The notes beneath the pieces are model-generated. The model saw nothing but the letters and a program-made list of their open reading frames with translations. It did not search any database and had not been told where the DNA came from. Below are positions 35,747 through 42,699 of a DNA stretch of 56,309 nt, one piece after another. The DNA is from a virus, in the IMG/VR virus record IMGVR_UViG_3300031957_003334, positions 1-56,309 of that record. One strand, given 5' to 3'. Each line of letters begins with the position of its first letter. The stretch's first letter is position 1. Both the position numbers and the translations under genes were made by a program.

Positions 35747-35943
35747 TATTCAGTCTCAAAGACTGGCTTCGTATTATTTGTATTCAATTCAAAGGCTGGT
35801 GGATTAGTCACAATGATTTCAGAAGTATTGTCATCTACTTCAAGGTTCCAGTCTTTTAACAATTCTGTAATATCTGTTTGTTCCGCCAAACACTTTTGCA
35901 GAGTCATCAGGAGTGCCCCGACTGCTTGATTAGATAATTTCAT
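35746..35943 (-). CDS. Small hypothetical protein (65 aa)
   Basis: The protein opens MKLSNQAVGALLMTLQKCLAE and then has ITELLKDWNLEVDD, a central IIVTNPPAFEL and an acidic C-terminus. I recall a similar opening and a VxNPP segment in small proteins beside the sigma factor of marine T4-like phages. No function is known. It is one base ahead of the nucleotidyltransferase stop and is followed by TAATG coupling to the zinc-ribbon gene. Its size, ribosome-site spacing and perfect packing support it being real. Confidence 0.72.
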   Translation of the reverse strand: MKLSNQAVGALLMTLQKCLAEQTDITELLKDWNLEVDDNTSEIIVTNPPAFELNTNNTKPVFETE

Positions 35944-35944
35944 T

Positions 35945-36349
35945 TTATTCCTCCAATAGGTATTTTTGAACTAAAGTGTGGATAGAACCATCAACAATGT
36001 TCTTCCACGAATCATCCTCATTGATAATTTTTTCCCTGATACTTGTCGCTGAAATAAATCCTATGTCCTTGGGTGGTACATGTTCATTGATTGCATACCC
36101 AACCCCTCTTCCATAGTTTACGCTGGAAATATCTGGGATAGCCATAACGACAACATCTTGGTCTCTATAGACTTGCTCAATCATTTCAATAGTTTGTTCT
36201 GTGGTGAAGGGGTTTTTCTCATCGGGCGGAATATCTCGAACAGCAATAAGAACAGGGTCGCCCTCGGATAGCCTTTGTTCTATTAGCCATTTATGCCCAT
36301 CATGAAAAGGTTGCCACCTTCCCACAAACATTGCTCTTTTAGTAGTCAT
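35945..36349 (-). CDS. Cytidylyl/adenylyltransferase-like protein paired with APS kinase
   Basis: The 134-residue protein has the nucleotidylyltransferase HIGH-type motif as FHDGH (H16-H19) after VGRWQP, and a second motif ISATSIREK at 99-107. The segment SVNYGRGVGYAIN lies between. It is close to NadM/cytidylyltransferase-type enzymes, which transfer a nucleotidyl group to a phosphorylated substrate. I recall the same small protein adjacent to adenylylsulfate kinase genes in other phages. The substrate is unknown. Involvement in making a CDP- or ADP-linked precursor is one idea; an APS-forming activity is a weaker one because canonical ATP-sulfurylase motifs are missing. Overlaps the APS kinase stop by 11 bases. 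Confidence 0.82.
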   Translation of the reverse strand: MTTKRAMFVGRWQPFHDGHKWLIEQRLSEGDPVLIAVRDIPPDEKNPFTTEQTIEMIEQVYRDQDVVVMAIPDISSVNYGRGVGYAINEHVPPKDIGFISATSIREKIINEDDSWKNIVDGSIHTLVQKYLLEE

Positions 36350-37292
36350 TTCTTTCTTCTCCTAAGATATCGGTAAGTGTCTTTTTCCAAGTTTTAAATG
36401 TATATCCTCGATCATCAATATAGATGTCAGCAGGTATTTTGAAATTAGATATTTCATCAAAATAGTGGAGCATATCATTGTCCTCAAGCCACTTCTCAAT
36501 AACAACAGCGGGTCTGGATGACATAACCACAAGACGCTTACCAGCGAGTTTTAACTTTTCGAAGGACTCTCTGGCATTTTCCATTGGCTCATCATAGGCA
36601 TTGAACAGACCCTTAAAACCTTGACTATATTTGTGGATAACTCCATCAAAATCTACAGCGATAGTTCTTTTCTTTTCGAGCACGTTAACTTCATTTACAC
36701 TTGAAAAATAATTATTTTTTTCCAAATAATCAACAATCATTGTAGCGCATTGTTCAATTGTATTAAGCGACGTATTCACAGTTATTTCCGGATCATACGG
36801 TTGTTCATAAGGAGCACTAACTCCTGTAAAACTTGGTATTTCGCCAGACCTAGCCTTTTTATAAAGTCCTTTAGGGTCACGCTCCTCGCAAACTTCTAGC
36901 GGCGCATCCACATAAACCTCTATAAAACAATCACCGATTACTTCACGAGCGGCGAGCCGGTCCTCAATATAAGGGGATATAAACGCTGTACAAACAATAT
37001 CGCCGGATTGCGCAAAAAGATTAGCAACTTCAGAAATACGGCGAATATTTTCTTTTCTATCCTCTGGTTTAAATCCTAAGTCTTTATTAAGACCCATTCT
37101 TACGTTGTCTCCATCCAACAGGTGTGTCTTGCACTTCTTCCTATGAAGCAGGACTTCAACAGCGTTTGCCAGCGTTGATTTACCTGAACCGGACAGTCCA
37201 GTAAACCACAACACAGCGGGCTTATGCGTGTTTTGCAGGATCTTGTCTTTAAGGGATACCGAAGTTTTGTGATAATGCAGATTTTTGTTCAT
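36339..37292 (-). CDS. cysC: Adenylylsulfate (APS) kinase fused to a HAD phosphatase domain
   Basis: The 317-residue protein (start ATG 37292, overlapping the DUF2061 stop as ATGA) has two domains. Residues about 23-190 are a full APS kinase: Walker A GLSGSGKST (32-40), DGDNVRMGLNKDLGF (60-74), the ENIRR arginines, FISPY (S106) and DPKGLYKKAR with FTGVSAPYEQP. It phosphorylates adenylylsulfate to PAPS. Residues about 208-310 are HAD-like: DFDGVIHK (D214, D216), VVMSSR, K285 and DDRG (D293, D294). The kinase product PAPS is the donor for the sulfotransferase at 44560. The HAD domain might remove PAP left after sulfation, but this is inference; no homologue with that role is known to me. Confidence 0.9.
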   Translation of the reverse strand: MNKNLHYHKTSVSLKDKILQNTHKPAVLWFTGLSGSGKSTLANAVEVLLHRKKCKTHLLDGDNVRMGLNKDLGFKPEDRKENIRRISEVANLFAQSGDIVCTAFISPYIEDRLAAREVIGDCFIEVYVDAPLEVCEERDPKGLYKKARSGEIPSFTGVSAPYEQPYDPEITVNTSLNTIEQCATMIVDYLEKNNYFSSVNEVNVLEKKRTIAVDFDGVIHKYSQGFKGLFNAYDEPMENARESFEKLKLAGKRLVVMSSRPAVVIEKWLEDNDMLHYFDEISNFKIPADIYIDDRGYTFKTWKKTLTDILGEERNDY

Positions 37293-37498
37293 TTTTTTTC
37301 TACCCCGAACTTGGATAGATTGTACCATAATCTTTCATGTCCGTAATATAAAATTATTTTAGTTATCAATTCTACAGCACCTATCTTAACTCCAACCATA
37401 GGATCTCCAGAGATTAGCCAACCCAAAAGAATCGTGTCGAGCGTACCAACTATGCGCCAACTTATTGCTTTTGCTAAATGTCTTTTACGAGCAACCAT
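37289..37498 (-). CDS. DUF2061 small membrane protein
   Basis: The 69-residue protein starts at ATG 37498, which overlaps the dehydrogenase stop (TAATG); an ATG 36 bases upstream is less likely. The sequence has AISWRIVGTLDTILLGWLISG, then VGVKIGAVELITKIILYYGHERLW, the typical DUF2061 two-helix pattern. The family has no established function and is often encoded next to sulfate or sugar-nucleotide genes in bacteria and phages. It overlaps the APS kinase start by four bases, so translation is coupled. It may anchor or assist the sulfation enzymes at the membrane, but there is no direct evidence. Confidence 0.82.
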   Translation of the reverse strand: MVARKRHLAKAISWRIVGTLDTILLGWLISGDPMVGVKIGAVELITKIILYYGHERLWYNLSKFGVEKK

Positions 37499-38331
37499 TA
37501 TTCTGTAACCGCCCTTCCTTTTAAATTTTCCCAATCTTTCTGCGGTCTTACCTCAAGATTTTTTTCCCAGACCGCACTCATAACCAATGGATTAATATCA
37601 CAGTCTCTCATTACCTTAATGATGGCATTGACATCTTTAGGAAAACAAGATCCCCCAAAACCATACTTTCCATCTGGTCCCGGCGTAGATAAGTGTGTTT
37701 TCCCGATTCTATTGTCATAAAGCGAATACTCCACCACCTTATCATAATCAATGTTTTTTTGTTCGCAGATTTGTCTCATTTCGTTAGCAAAAGAAACCTT
37801 GGTAGCCAAAAAACAATTACAAAAATACTTTACCATTTCTGCTGTTTTTGATCCAGTCTTTAAAATAGGTGTTGACGGGAATCTTTTGCGATACAGATTT
37901 TTAACGATCGTTGTTGCAGGTCGTGGTCCCCCTACTATAATTCTGTCTTGATTTTTAAAGTCTTCAATAAAGTTAGCCTCAGTTAAAAATTCAGGGTTAA
38001 AAACAATTGAGAGGTTTTTGTAATTCAAGGATAGCCGTTCAGTAGTTCCAGGGGGGATAGTTGACTTAATCACAGCAATATGACCTTTAGAGAGGTGGTT
38101 TAGGTCTTTTAACACACTTTCTACAATGCTTGTGTTACATCTACCGTCTTTGTCCATCGGGGTTGGAACACAAACAAAAATAACTTTAGATTTTTTGCAC
38201 AACTCTTCTAGTGTGCCACAAGTAGATTCTTTACTGATATCATAAGTATGAACATTAAATACGCCCTCAAAACCAACTCGCACAGCAGTACCGACAAAGC
38301 CCTGACCTACAACTCCAATGTCATTTTCCAT
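37498..38331 (-). CDS. UDP-sugar 6-dehydrogenase, short form lacking the C-terminal domain
   Basis: The start is ATG 38331 (MENDIGVVGQGFVG), overlapping the end of the epimerase gene. Residues 6-14 give the Rossmann GxGxxG. CVPTPMDKDGR, KSTIPPGTTERL, FNPEFLTEANFIEDF and GFGGSCFPKD (C229 catalytic) are UDP-glucose/GDP-mannose dehydrogenase signatures. The protein is 277 residues long, against roughly 390-450 for cellular enzymes, and stops soon after the central domain, so the UDP-binding C-terminal domain is missing. It would oxidise UDP-glucose or UDP-GlcNAc to a uronic acid if still active. I recall short versions like this in other phages. Neighbours suggest a WbpA/WecC-like or Ugd-like role. 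Confidence 0.87.
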   Translation of the reverse strand: MENDIGVVGQGFVGTAVRVGFEGVFNVHTYDISKESTCGTLEELCKKSKVIFVCVPTPMDKDGRCNTSIVESVLKDLNHLSKGHIAVIKSTIPPGTTERLSLNYKNLSIVFNPEFLTEANFIEDFKNQDRIIVGGPRPATTIVKNLYRKRFPSTPILKTGSKTAEMVKYFCNCFLATKVSFANEMRQICEQKNIDYDKVVEYSLYDNRIGKTHLSTPGPDGKYGFGGSCFPKDVNAIIKVMRDCDINPLVMSAVWEKNLEVRPQKDWENLKGRAVTE

Positions 38332-39199
38332 CGATCTCTTCCTTAAGTTTTTTAAAACATTGATGAATTCCGTCCACAATATTTACTTCGGTTTCCCAAC
38401 CGATTGATTTTAAAGAACTAGGTTGGGCTTTTGTTTCCATAACATCCCCAGGTCTATCCTCCACATAGTCAAAAACAATATCAGGAAAATATTGCTCAAC
38501 TATTTTTCTCATCTCATTTAAGGAAATATTAGTTCCAGTCCCGGTATCATAAACAGCGCCTGAGAAATTGCCCTTATATTCCATAGCAAAAATATTGGCA
38601 GATACGGCGTCCTTCACATTCAACATATCTCTTCGTTGCTCACCATCACCTGTGATGAATGGATTTTTTCCTTGTCTAATATATTCCATCCAATTTGCCA
38701 CTGCTGTAGCGTATGCTCCCCCCGCTTTTTGGTCCGGCGAATAAACGTTAAAATACCTCAAACAAACTGTATCAATACCATACAGTTTAGAATATAGAGT
38801 TGTTTCTATTTCCGAGGTTAATTTCTGCAATGCATAAGGGCTCTCTGGTCCATCTCCGTTACCCACAACAGAAGAAGAGCTGGAATAAATTACTCTCTTA
38901 CAGCGTGCCTCTCTAGCAAAATCTAACACAACTGAAGATGATACCACATTATTTATCATAGTTGATAGCGGGTTCTCAACACTATATGCCACTCTGGGCC
39001 AACAAGCAAGATGAAAAATTACCTCTGGCTTGAACTTCAAATACTTGTCCCTTTTGCCCGGAGTAAGAATATCTTTGATATCTCCAGAATTTTCATCATC
39101 AAGGTCAATTCCTAAAACTTCATAGCCTTTGTTTTTAAGGGCTGTATAGAGGTGGTTTCCAATATAACCTTTATAGCCAGTTACAAGACATCTAGTCAT
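38321..39199 (-). CDS. NAD-dependent sugar epimerase/dehydratase (extended SDR)
   Basis: The 292-residue protein has the extended-SDR signature: TGYKGYIG (G8, G11, G14), IDLDD for NAD ribose binding, HLACWPRVAYS, SSSSSVVGNG, the catalytic pair Y122/K126 in YALQK, and the LRYFNVYSP segment. Lengths and motifs match UDP-sugar 4-epimerases and related dehydratases (GalE/RfbB/WbpP types). The substrate cannot be fixed from sequence alone. It lies between a dehydrogenase and a Gfo/Idh oxidoreductase, so it likely isomerises a nucleotide-sugar intermediate in the same pathway. The stop overlaps the dehydrogenase start. Confidence 0.88.
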   Translation of the reverse strand: MTRCLVTGYKGYIGNHLYTALKNKGYEVLGIDLDDENSGDIKDILTPGKRDKYLKFKPEVIFHLACWPRVAYSVENPLSTMINNVVSSSVVLDFAREARCKRVIYSSSSSVVGNGDGPESPYALQKLTSEIETTLYSKLYGIDTVCLRYFNVYSPDQKAGGAYATAVANWMEYIRQGKNPFITGDGEQRRDMLNVKDAVSANIFAMEYKGNFSGAVYDTGTGTNISLNEMRKIVEQYFPDIVFDYVEDRPGDVMETKAQPSSLKSIGWETEVNIVDGIHQCFKKLKEEIDGK

Positions 39200-40034
39200 T
39201 TTGTGTTTCCTTTAGGAGTGTTAAAAACATTTTATGTGATTCGTAGGCATCTATAGGAGGGTTATCTCCCAAGAAATATAAAAGCTCTTCCAAGAGAGGA
39301 GAGGATTTTTCCACGAATTTTTCCTCTGTTGAATTTACATATCCCTCAGAGATTGAATATTTCATTACCACCTGTGAAGATAGGTCGGCAACAAGATTGC
39401 AGTTTCTTTGCCTAACACATATTTTACGCTCTTTATAAAACGTTTCATTGCTCCAAATAAAACGAATAATTTCTCCACTTAACATATTAAGTGTTAGACA
39501 AAAAGTGTTCTGATTATTGAGTATATGGGTGCTTTTGACCTCATCGCCCGAATATAGCTCACAAAAAAGATCTAAATCATGGATACCAACGTCCACAAAA
39601 CTACTGACATCCATCCGTGAAACTGGTCGTGCTGAACATCTTATAAAATCAATACTGATTGCTTCTTTCTTATTCCAATTTTGTACAAGGGTTTTAAAAG
39701 AAGGATTAAATCGCTCAACCATCCCAACAGATACTCTTGGGTCTTTCAATAGTTCTATGTTTTGCGGATGTATGACTCCAGGCTTTTCTACTAATATTTT
39801 CCCTCGATAATCACCATCTAATAGCGTCTGTAAATACTCGTCGTGGGTCTCTGTCGGTGAAGCAATGATAATATGAGAAAAATCCTGAACTTCATCAAGA
39901 CTGTTGATTCTTCCTGATATTCCAGACTCAGGAACATAAGGATCATACCATTTAAACCCTTGACCAATCTTATGTAAATATTTTTTATGAAGTGATCCCA
40001 TTTTTCCAGAACCAATCAATAAAACGTTATTCAC
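39192..40034 (-). CDS. Gfo/Idh/MocA-family sugar oxidoreductase
   Basis: The Rossmann fold LLIGSGKMGSLH begins right after the start, IIIASPTETHDEY and the EKPG dinucleotide motif follow, then MVERFNP and DVGIHDLDLF with the catalytic His/Asp pair. Length (280 aa) is slightly short for the family (about 310-390). I set the start at GTG 40034, coupled to the deacetylase stop (TAGTG), because GGAG lies ten bases upstream; the ATG at 40043 is only one base from that site. Family members oxidise C3 of UDP-GlcNAcA (WbpB/WlbA) or other sugars. The neighbouring DegT and acetyltransferase suit the WbpB role. Confidence 0.85.
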   Translation of the reverse strand: MNNVLLIGSGKMGSLHKKYLHKIGQGFKWYDPYVPESGISGRINSLDEVQDFSHIIIASPTETHDEYLQTLLDGDYRGKILVEKPGVIHPQNIELLKDPRVSVGMVERFNPSFKTLVQNWNKKEAISIDFIRCSARPVSRMDVSSFVDVGIHDLDLFCELYSGDEVKSTHILNNQNTFCLTLNMLSGEIIRFIWSNETFYKERKICVRQRNCNLVADLSSQVVMKYSISEGYVNSTEEKFVEKSSPLLEELLYFLGDNPPIDAYESHKMFLTLLKETQND

Positions 40035-40690
40035 TAGTAGCATTCTCCAGGGTTTATATTATACCACCACACAGGATGTGTTAATACATATATTTTATTA
40101 TGTTTACCTATGTGCTGATGTAAGCACCCCTCTCTCCAATTACAACTACTGTCAGAGATATATTTGTATTCTTCAAATATCTCACCATCATAAGCATCGT
40201 ATAAAACATTTTTGTTGTTTTTCAAATGCTGAATAACACCGGCTTCAACCTTGTTGTTTCTACTGGGCTCGTGGGGACAAATACACCTAAAAGTATTTTT
40301 CCCAAAAACGGTTCTTAGTAAATCTAGAGTATGTTCCATATACTGTATATAAGACTCGGTATCGTGGATATACCTTTCGTAGTGAAGACCTACTTCGTGC
40401 CCCATCTTAAGAATTTTTTTAACTGTGTCTATTCCCTCCCAAGAAAGCAAGTTGTAGTTTCTAGCAGAGATTCTAAAGAAGTATGTTGAAACAACCCCAC
40501 GTCTTTTTTCTAGGGATGCCATATTCATAGCCAAATCTAATTGATGATCAACATCATGTCTCATCATTAGTGTCTTGGTGTGGTTATTTTTACAAAAAGA
40601 GTCAGACATTGTAATAAAAGAATATCCCTGTTCTTTTGCCTGCAATAAACACTCTTCATAGTGTCTTAGGGTAAAATTACATTCGCTCAC
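40034..40690 (-). CDS. Polysaccharide-deacetylase-like (NodB-type) protein
   Basis: The 218-residue protein, GTG start 40690 with GTGA overlap of the WbqC stop, has MMRHDVDH (metal-binding Asp pair), GHEVGLHYE (His pair) and an FRCICPHEPS segment. These fit the NodB-homology deacetylase fold in the form seen in many glycan operons. Such enzymes remove N-acetyl groups from sugars, creating a free amine that can then be formylated or re-acylated. The end (YVLTHPVWWY) contains the last strand His. Within this cluster it could act on an acetamido sugar before the formyltransferase, but order of action is not readable. Confidence 0.78.
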   Translation of the reverse strand: MSECNFTLRHYEECLLQAKEQGYSFITMSDSFCKNNHTKTLMMRHDVDHQLDLAMNMASLEKRRGVVSTYFFRISARNYNLLSWEGIDTVKKILKMGHEVGLHYERYIHDTESYIQYMEHTLDLLRTVFGKNTFRCICPHEPSRNNKVEAGVIQHLKNNKNVLYDAYDGEIFEEYKYISDSSCNWREGCLHQHIGKHNKIYVLTHPVWWYNINPGECY

Positions 40691-41391
40691 AACAGATACT
40701 CCTTTTGATAGTCTTTACATATGGAGTGAAATTGTTCTGGCGTATCGTCACCGTAGATCGATATAAAATCTAGAATGCCAGACTTGCCGGGGTCCAGATC
40801 AATCTCTGCAAGTCCAATGGGTCTATAGTTGTACTCTTCAAGTGATTCAGAACTCATATAATTTGCAGCACCGCTTCCGCTAATATACTTTGTAATATTT
40901 AGAGAATCACACAGGTACCTTATAAGTTCTTCGCCAGATTTTTCACCTAAATTCAGGATATCTGATGATTTTATAGTTTTGGTATTTGTGCCTAAAAAAC
41001 TACAAATTTGATCTACAAGTTTAATATTGACAGAACACAAACTTTCTGTTTCTAGGCAAAGCGCCTCTACATTTTCCAAAATATTCAAAACATTTTTAAA
41101 ACCATCCCTTTTGGACCACTTATGATGAAGTGTTGTTTTTGTTTTTCTGAAAACAGATTTCCAATTCTGGGATATTCTTACTCTATGAATGGGCAAAGAA
41201 CTATCCTTTTTAACAACGGGCATTGTTATGTATGTGTGCTTCTCAGAGTCTAAAGAAACAGAGCACCTATTTGTCCAGCCATTCTTAGAATACTCTACAT
41301 GATCTAAGTGAATATGGAGATCTGCAACGGCAATCTTTACAAAGTAAGGAACCCACGGGAGAAAGTTAGGTTGGTGGATGGAGCCGATCAC
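40687..41391 (-). CDS. WbqC-family protein
   Basis: The start is GTG 41391, overlapping the DegT stop as GTGA; the ATG at 41439 would make a 48-base overlap. The protein (234 aa) opens IGSIHQPNFLPWVPYFVKIA, then a DLHIHLDHVEYSKNGWTNR strand, the signature of WbqC family proteins. These are frequent in O-antigen and other surface-sugar operons, but no biochemical activity is established. A thioesterase/hydrolase-like or acyl-CoA-dependent role has been discussed only loosely. Here it lies between the deacetylase and the aminotransferase in a perfectly coupled run. Confidence 0.85.
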   Translation of the reverse strand: MIGSIHQPNFLPWVPYFVKIAVADLHIHLDHVEYSKNGWTNRCSVSLDSEKHTYITMPVVKKDSSLPIHRVRISQNWKSVFRKTKTTLHHKWSKRDGFKNVLNILENVEALCLETESLCSVNIKLVDQICSFLGTNTKTIKSSDILNLGEKSGEELIRYLCDSLNITKYISGSGAANYMSSESLEEYNYRPIGLAEIDLDPGKSGILDFISIYGDDTPEQFHSICKDYQKEYLL

Positions 41392-42242
41392 TTTTTCATA
41401 TTCCGAATATCTCTTGCTGCCTTTTCTGCATTGGGGCAATCTCCAGTTATCCCAAGTCTTTTATAAGCAGGCTGCTCATAAACAACATTGGGATAATGTC
41501 CGTGAGACTCGTCCCTCATTCCAAGTTCGGCAAGATATGCTTTTTCGTGAATTTTTAAATTCTCTAGTCCTAAAAGGCACAGCGGTTCAGCCAACCTAAA
41601 ATTGAAACCCACATATTCATGGTTATATTTACCAACTTGCCCCTGGTCGCAGATGGAACGTATTTTATCGCCATCCAGCATAGAATTTTCATTAATAGTT
41701 ATCATACCCCCTTCAAACGTAGAAAAGTTCTTTGTCTTGTAGAAACTAAAGCACCCAACATCACCCATAGTTCCTGCCAATTGTCCATCGGGATCCTTGC
41801 AGGGGTAACATTTTTGTTGTCCTGTTTCAAAACAAAAATTACATCTGGCTCCTAAAGCCTGTGCTGTATCTTCAATAACTACCAAATTATGCCTCTTGGC
41901 TACTTCCATTATTTTGGGCATGTCACAAACCCGACCATACAAATGTACTGGTATGATTGCTTTAGTTCTCGGAGTTATGGCTTCTTCTATTTTGTTGGCG
42001 TCTATCAATTTAGTAACGGGATCTATGTCCACAAAAACAGGTGTTGCACCAGCGATAAGAATAGCATTAGAAGTTGCTATAAAAGTAAATGGTGTTGTAA
42101 TAACCTCATCCCCAGGCTTTAAGTCCATAGACCACAAAGGGGCGATCAGCGCACTGGTTCCATTGTTAACCGCAATAGATTGCTTAACTTTAAACCTTTT
42201 TGTAAATTCTTCCTCAAATATTTTTCTAACTATTGCTGGCAT
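41388..42242 (-). CDS. DegT/DnrJ/EryC1-family aminotransferase, reduced form with a Cys4 insertion
   Basis: The 284-residue protein holds the core of the PLP-dependent sugar aminotransferase fold: NNGTSALIAPL, PFTFIATSNAI, EDTAQALGA (D125) and SFYKTKNF with the PLP lysine K171. It lacks the usual N-terminal SGWLT-type segment and roughly 60 residues between LKIHEKAYLAEL and the HYP motif, and its C-terminus is shortened (family about 370 aa). It carries C134, C137, C145 and C148 as a CxxC-x7-CxxC insertion, a possible zinc site. A strong GGAGAGG lies six bases before ATG 42242, so the start is real. The likely reaction is transamination of a 3- or 4-keto nucleotide sugar. Confidence 0.82.
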   Translation of the reverse strand: MPAIVRKIFEEEFTKRFKVKQSIAVNNGTSALIAPLWSMDLKPGDEVITTPFTFIATSNAILIAGATPVFVDIDPVTKLIDANKIEEAITPRTKAIIPVHLYGRVCDMPKIMEVAKRHNLVVIEDTAQALGARCNFCFETGQQKCYPCKDPDGQLAGTMGDVGCFSFYKTKNFSTFEGGMITINENSMLDGDKIRSICDQGQVGKYNHEYVGFNFRLAEPLCLLGLENLKIHEKAYLAELGMRDESHGHYPNVVYEQPAYKRLGITGDCPNAEKAARDIRNMKK

Positions 42243-42699
42243 CTTTTACCTCTCCTTGAATCTTAGCTGGGTTGCCATAAACTAAAGTGTTTTTTGGTAT
42301 ACTTCTAGTGACTACACTGCCGGCACCTACTAAGGATTTAGAACCTATCGTAATTCCACACAAAATCGTGCTGTTTGCCCCAATACTAGCACCTCTACAT
42401 ATTAGAGTTTTACGAAACCGATCTTTCCAATCTCCAACTGCTCTGGGATATATGTCGTTTGTTGTTACAACATTTGGACCGATGAAAACGTCATTTTCAA
42501 CTTTGACACCTTCATATATTAAGGAGTGGTTTTGAATTTTTACATTATCCCCGATGACCACATTTGGACCAATGTATACACCTTCTCCAATCACACAATT
42601 TTTACCGATTTTTGCCCCTTGGCATATATGAGAAAAAGCCCAAATTTTAGTGTTGTTTCCAACTTGTTCTGTTTCTACGATAGCAGTTTGGTGTATCAT
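42226..42699 (-). CDS. Left-handed beta-helix acetyltransferase, WbpD/WlbB type
   Basis: The 157-residue protein is built of hexapeptide repeats (IGKNCVIGEGVYIGPNVVIGDN and on). It has IWAFSHICQGAKIG, KIQNHSLIYEGV, DVFIGPNVV and a TLICRGASIGANSTI run, ending GAGSVVTRSIP and VYGNPAKIQG. This matches UDP-2-acetamido-3-amino-dideoxyglucuronate N-acetyltransferases (WbpD/WlbB) closely in length and motif order. It would use acetyl-CoA to acetylate the amine made by the DegT protein. It follows the formyltransferase with ATGA coupling and overlaps the DegT gene by 17 bases. Confidence 0.88.
   Translation of the reverse strand: MIHQTAIVETEQVGNNTKIWAFSHICQGAKIGKNCVIGEGVYIGPNVVIGDNVKIQNHSLIYEGVKVENDVFIGPNVVTTNDIYPRAVGDWKDRFRKTLICRGASIGANSTILCGITIGSKSLVGAGSVVTRSIPKNTLVYGNPAKIQGEVKDASNS
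42249..42255 (-). promoter_or_regulatory. Ribosome binding site fixing the short N-terminus of the DegT protein
   Basis: GGAGAGG on the minus strand, six bases before ATG 42242. It lies inside the acetyltransferase coding end and shows the reduced aminotransferase is translated from this start and not as a broken remnant. Confidence 0.6.

Noticed and set aside
35945-36349. A minimal ATP sulfurylase
   Set aside because: It shares only the nucleotidyltransferase superfamily HxGH and ISxTxIR motifs; the QxRNPxHxxH signature is absent and the length is far too short.
37289-37534. Longer upstream starts for DUF2061, APS kinase, dehydrogenase, WbqC and GT4
   Set aside because: The longer versions extend into upstream genes; coupled starts (ATGA, TAATG, GTGA) or Shine-Dalgarno positions mark the shorter ones.
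41388-42242. DegT gene as a broken pseudogene
   Set aside because: The frame is intact, the PLP lysine is kept, a strong ribosome site sits before its ATG and it is translationally coupled to its neighbours.
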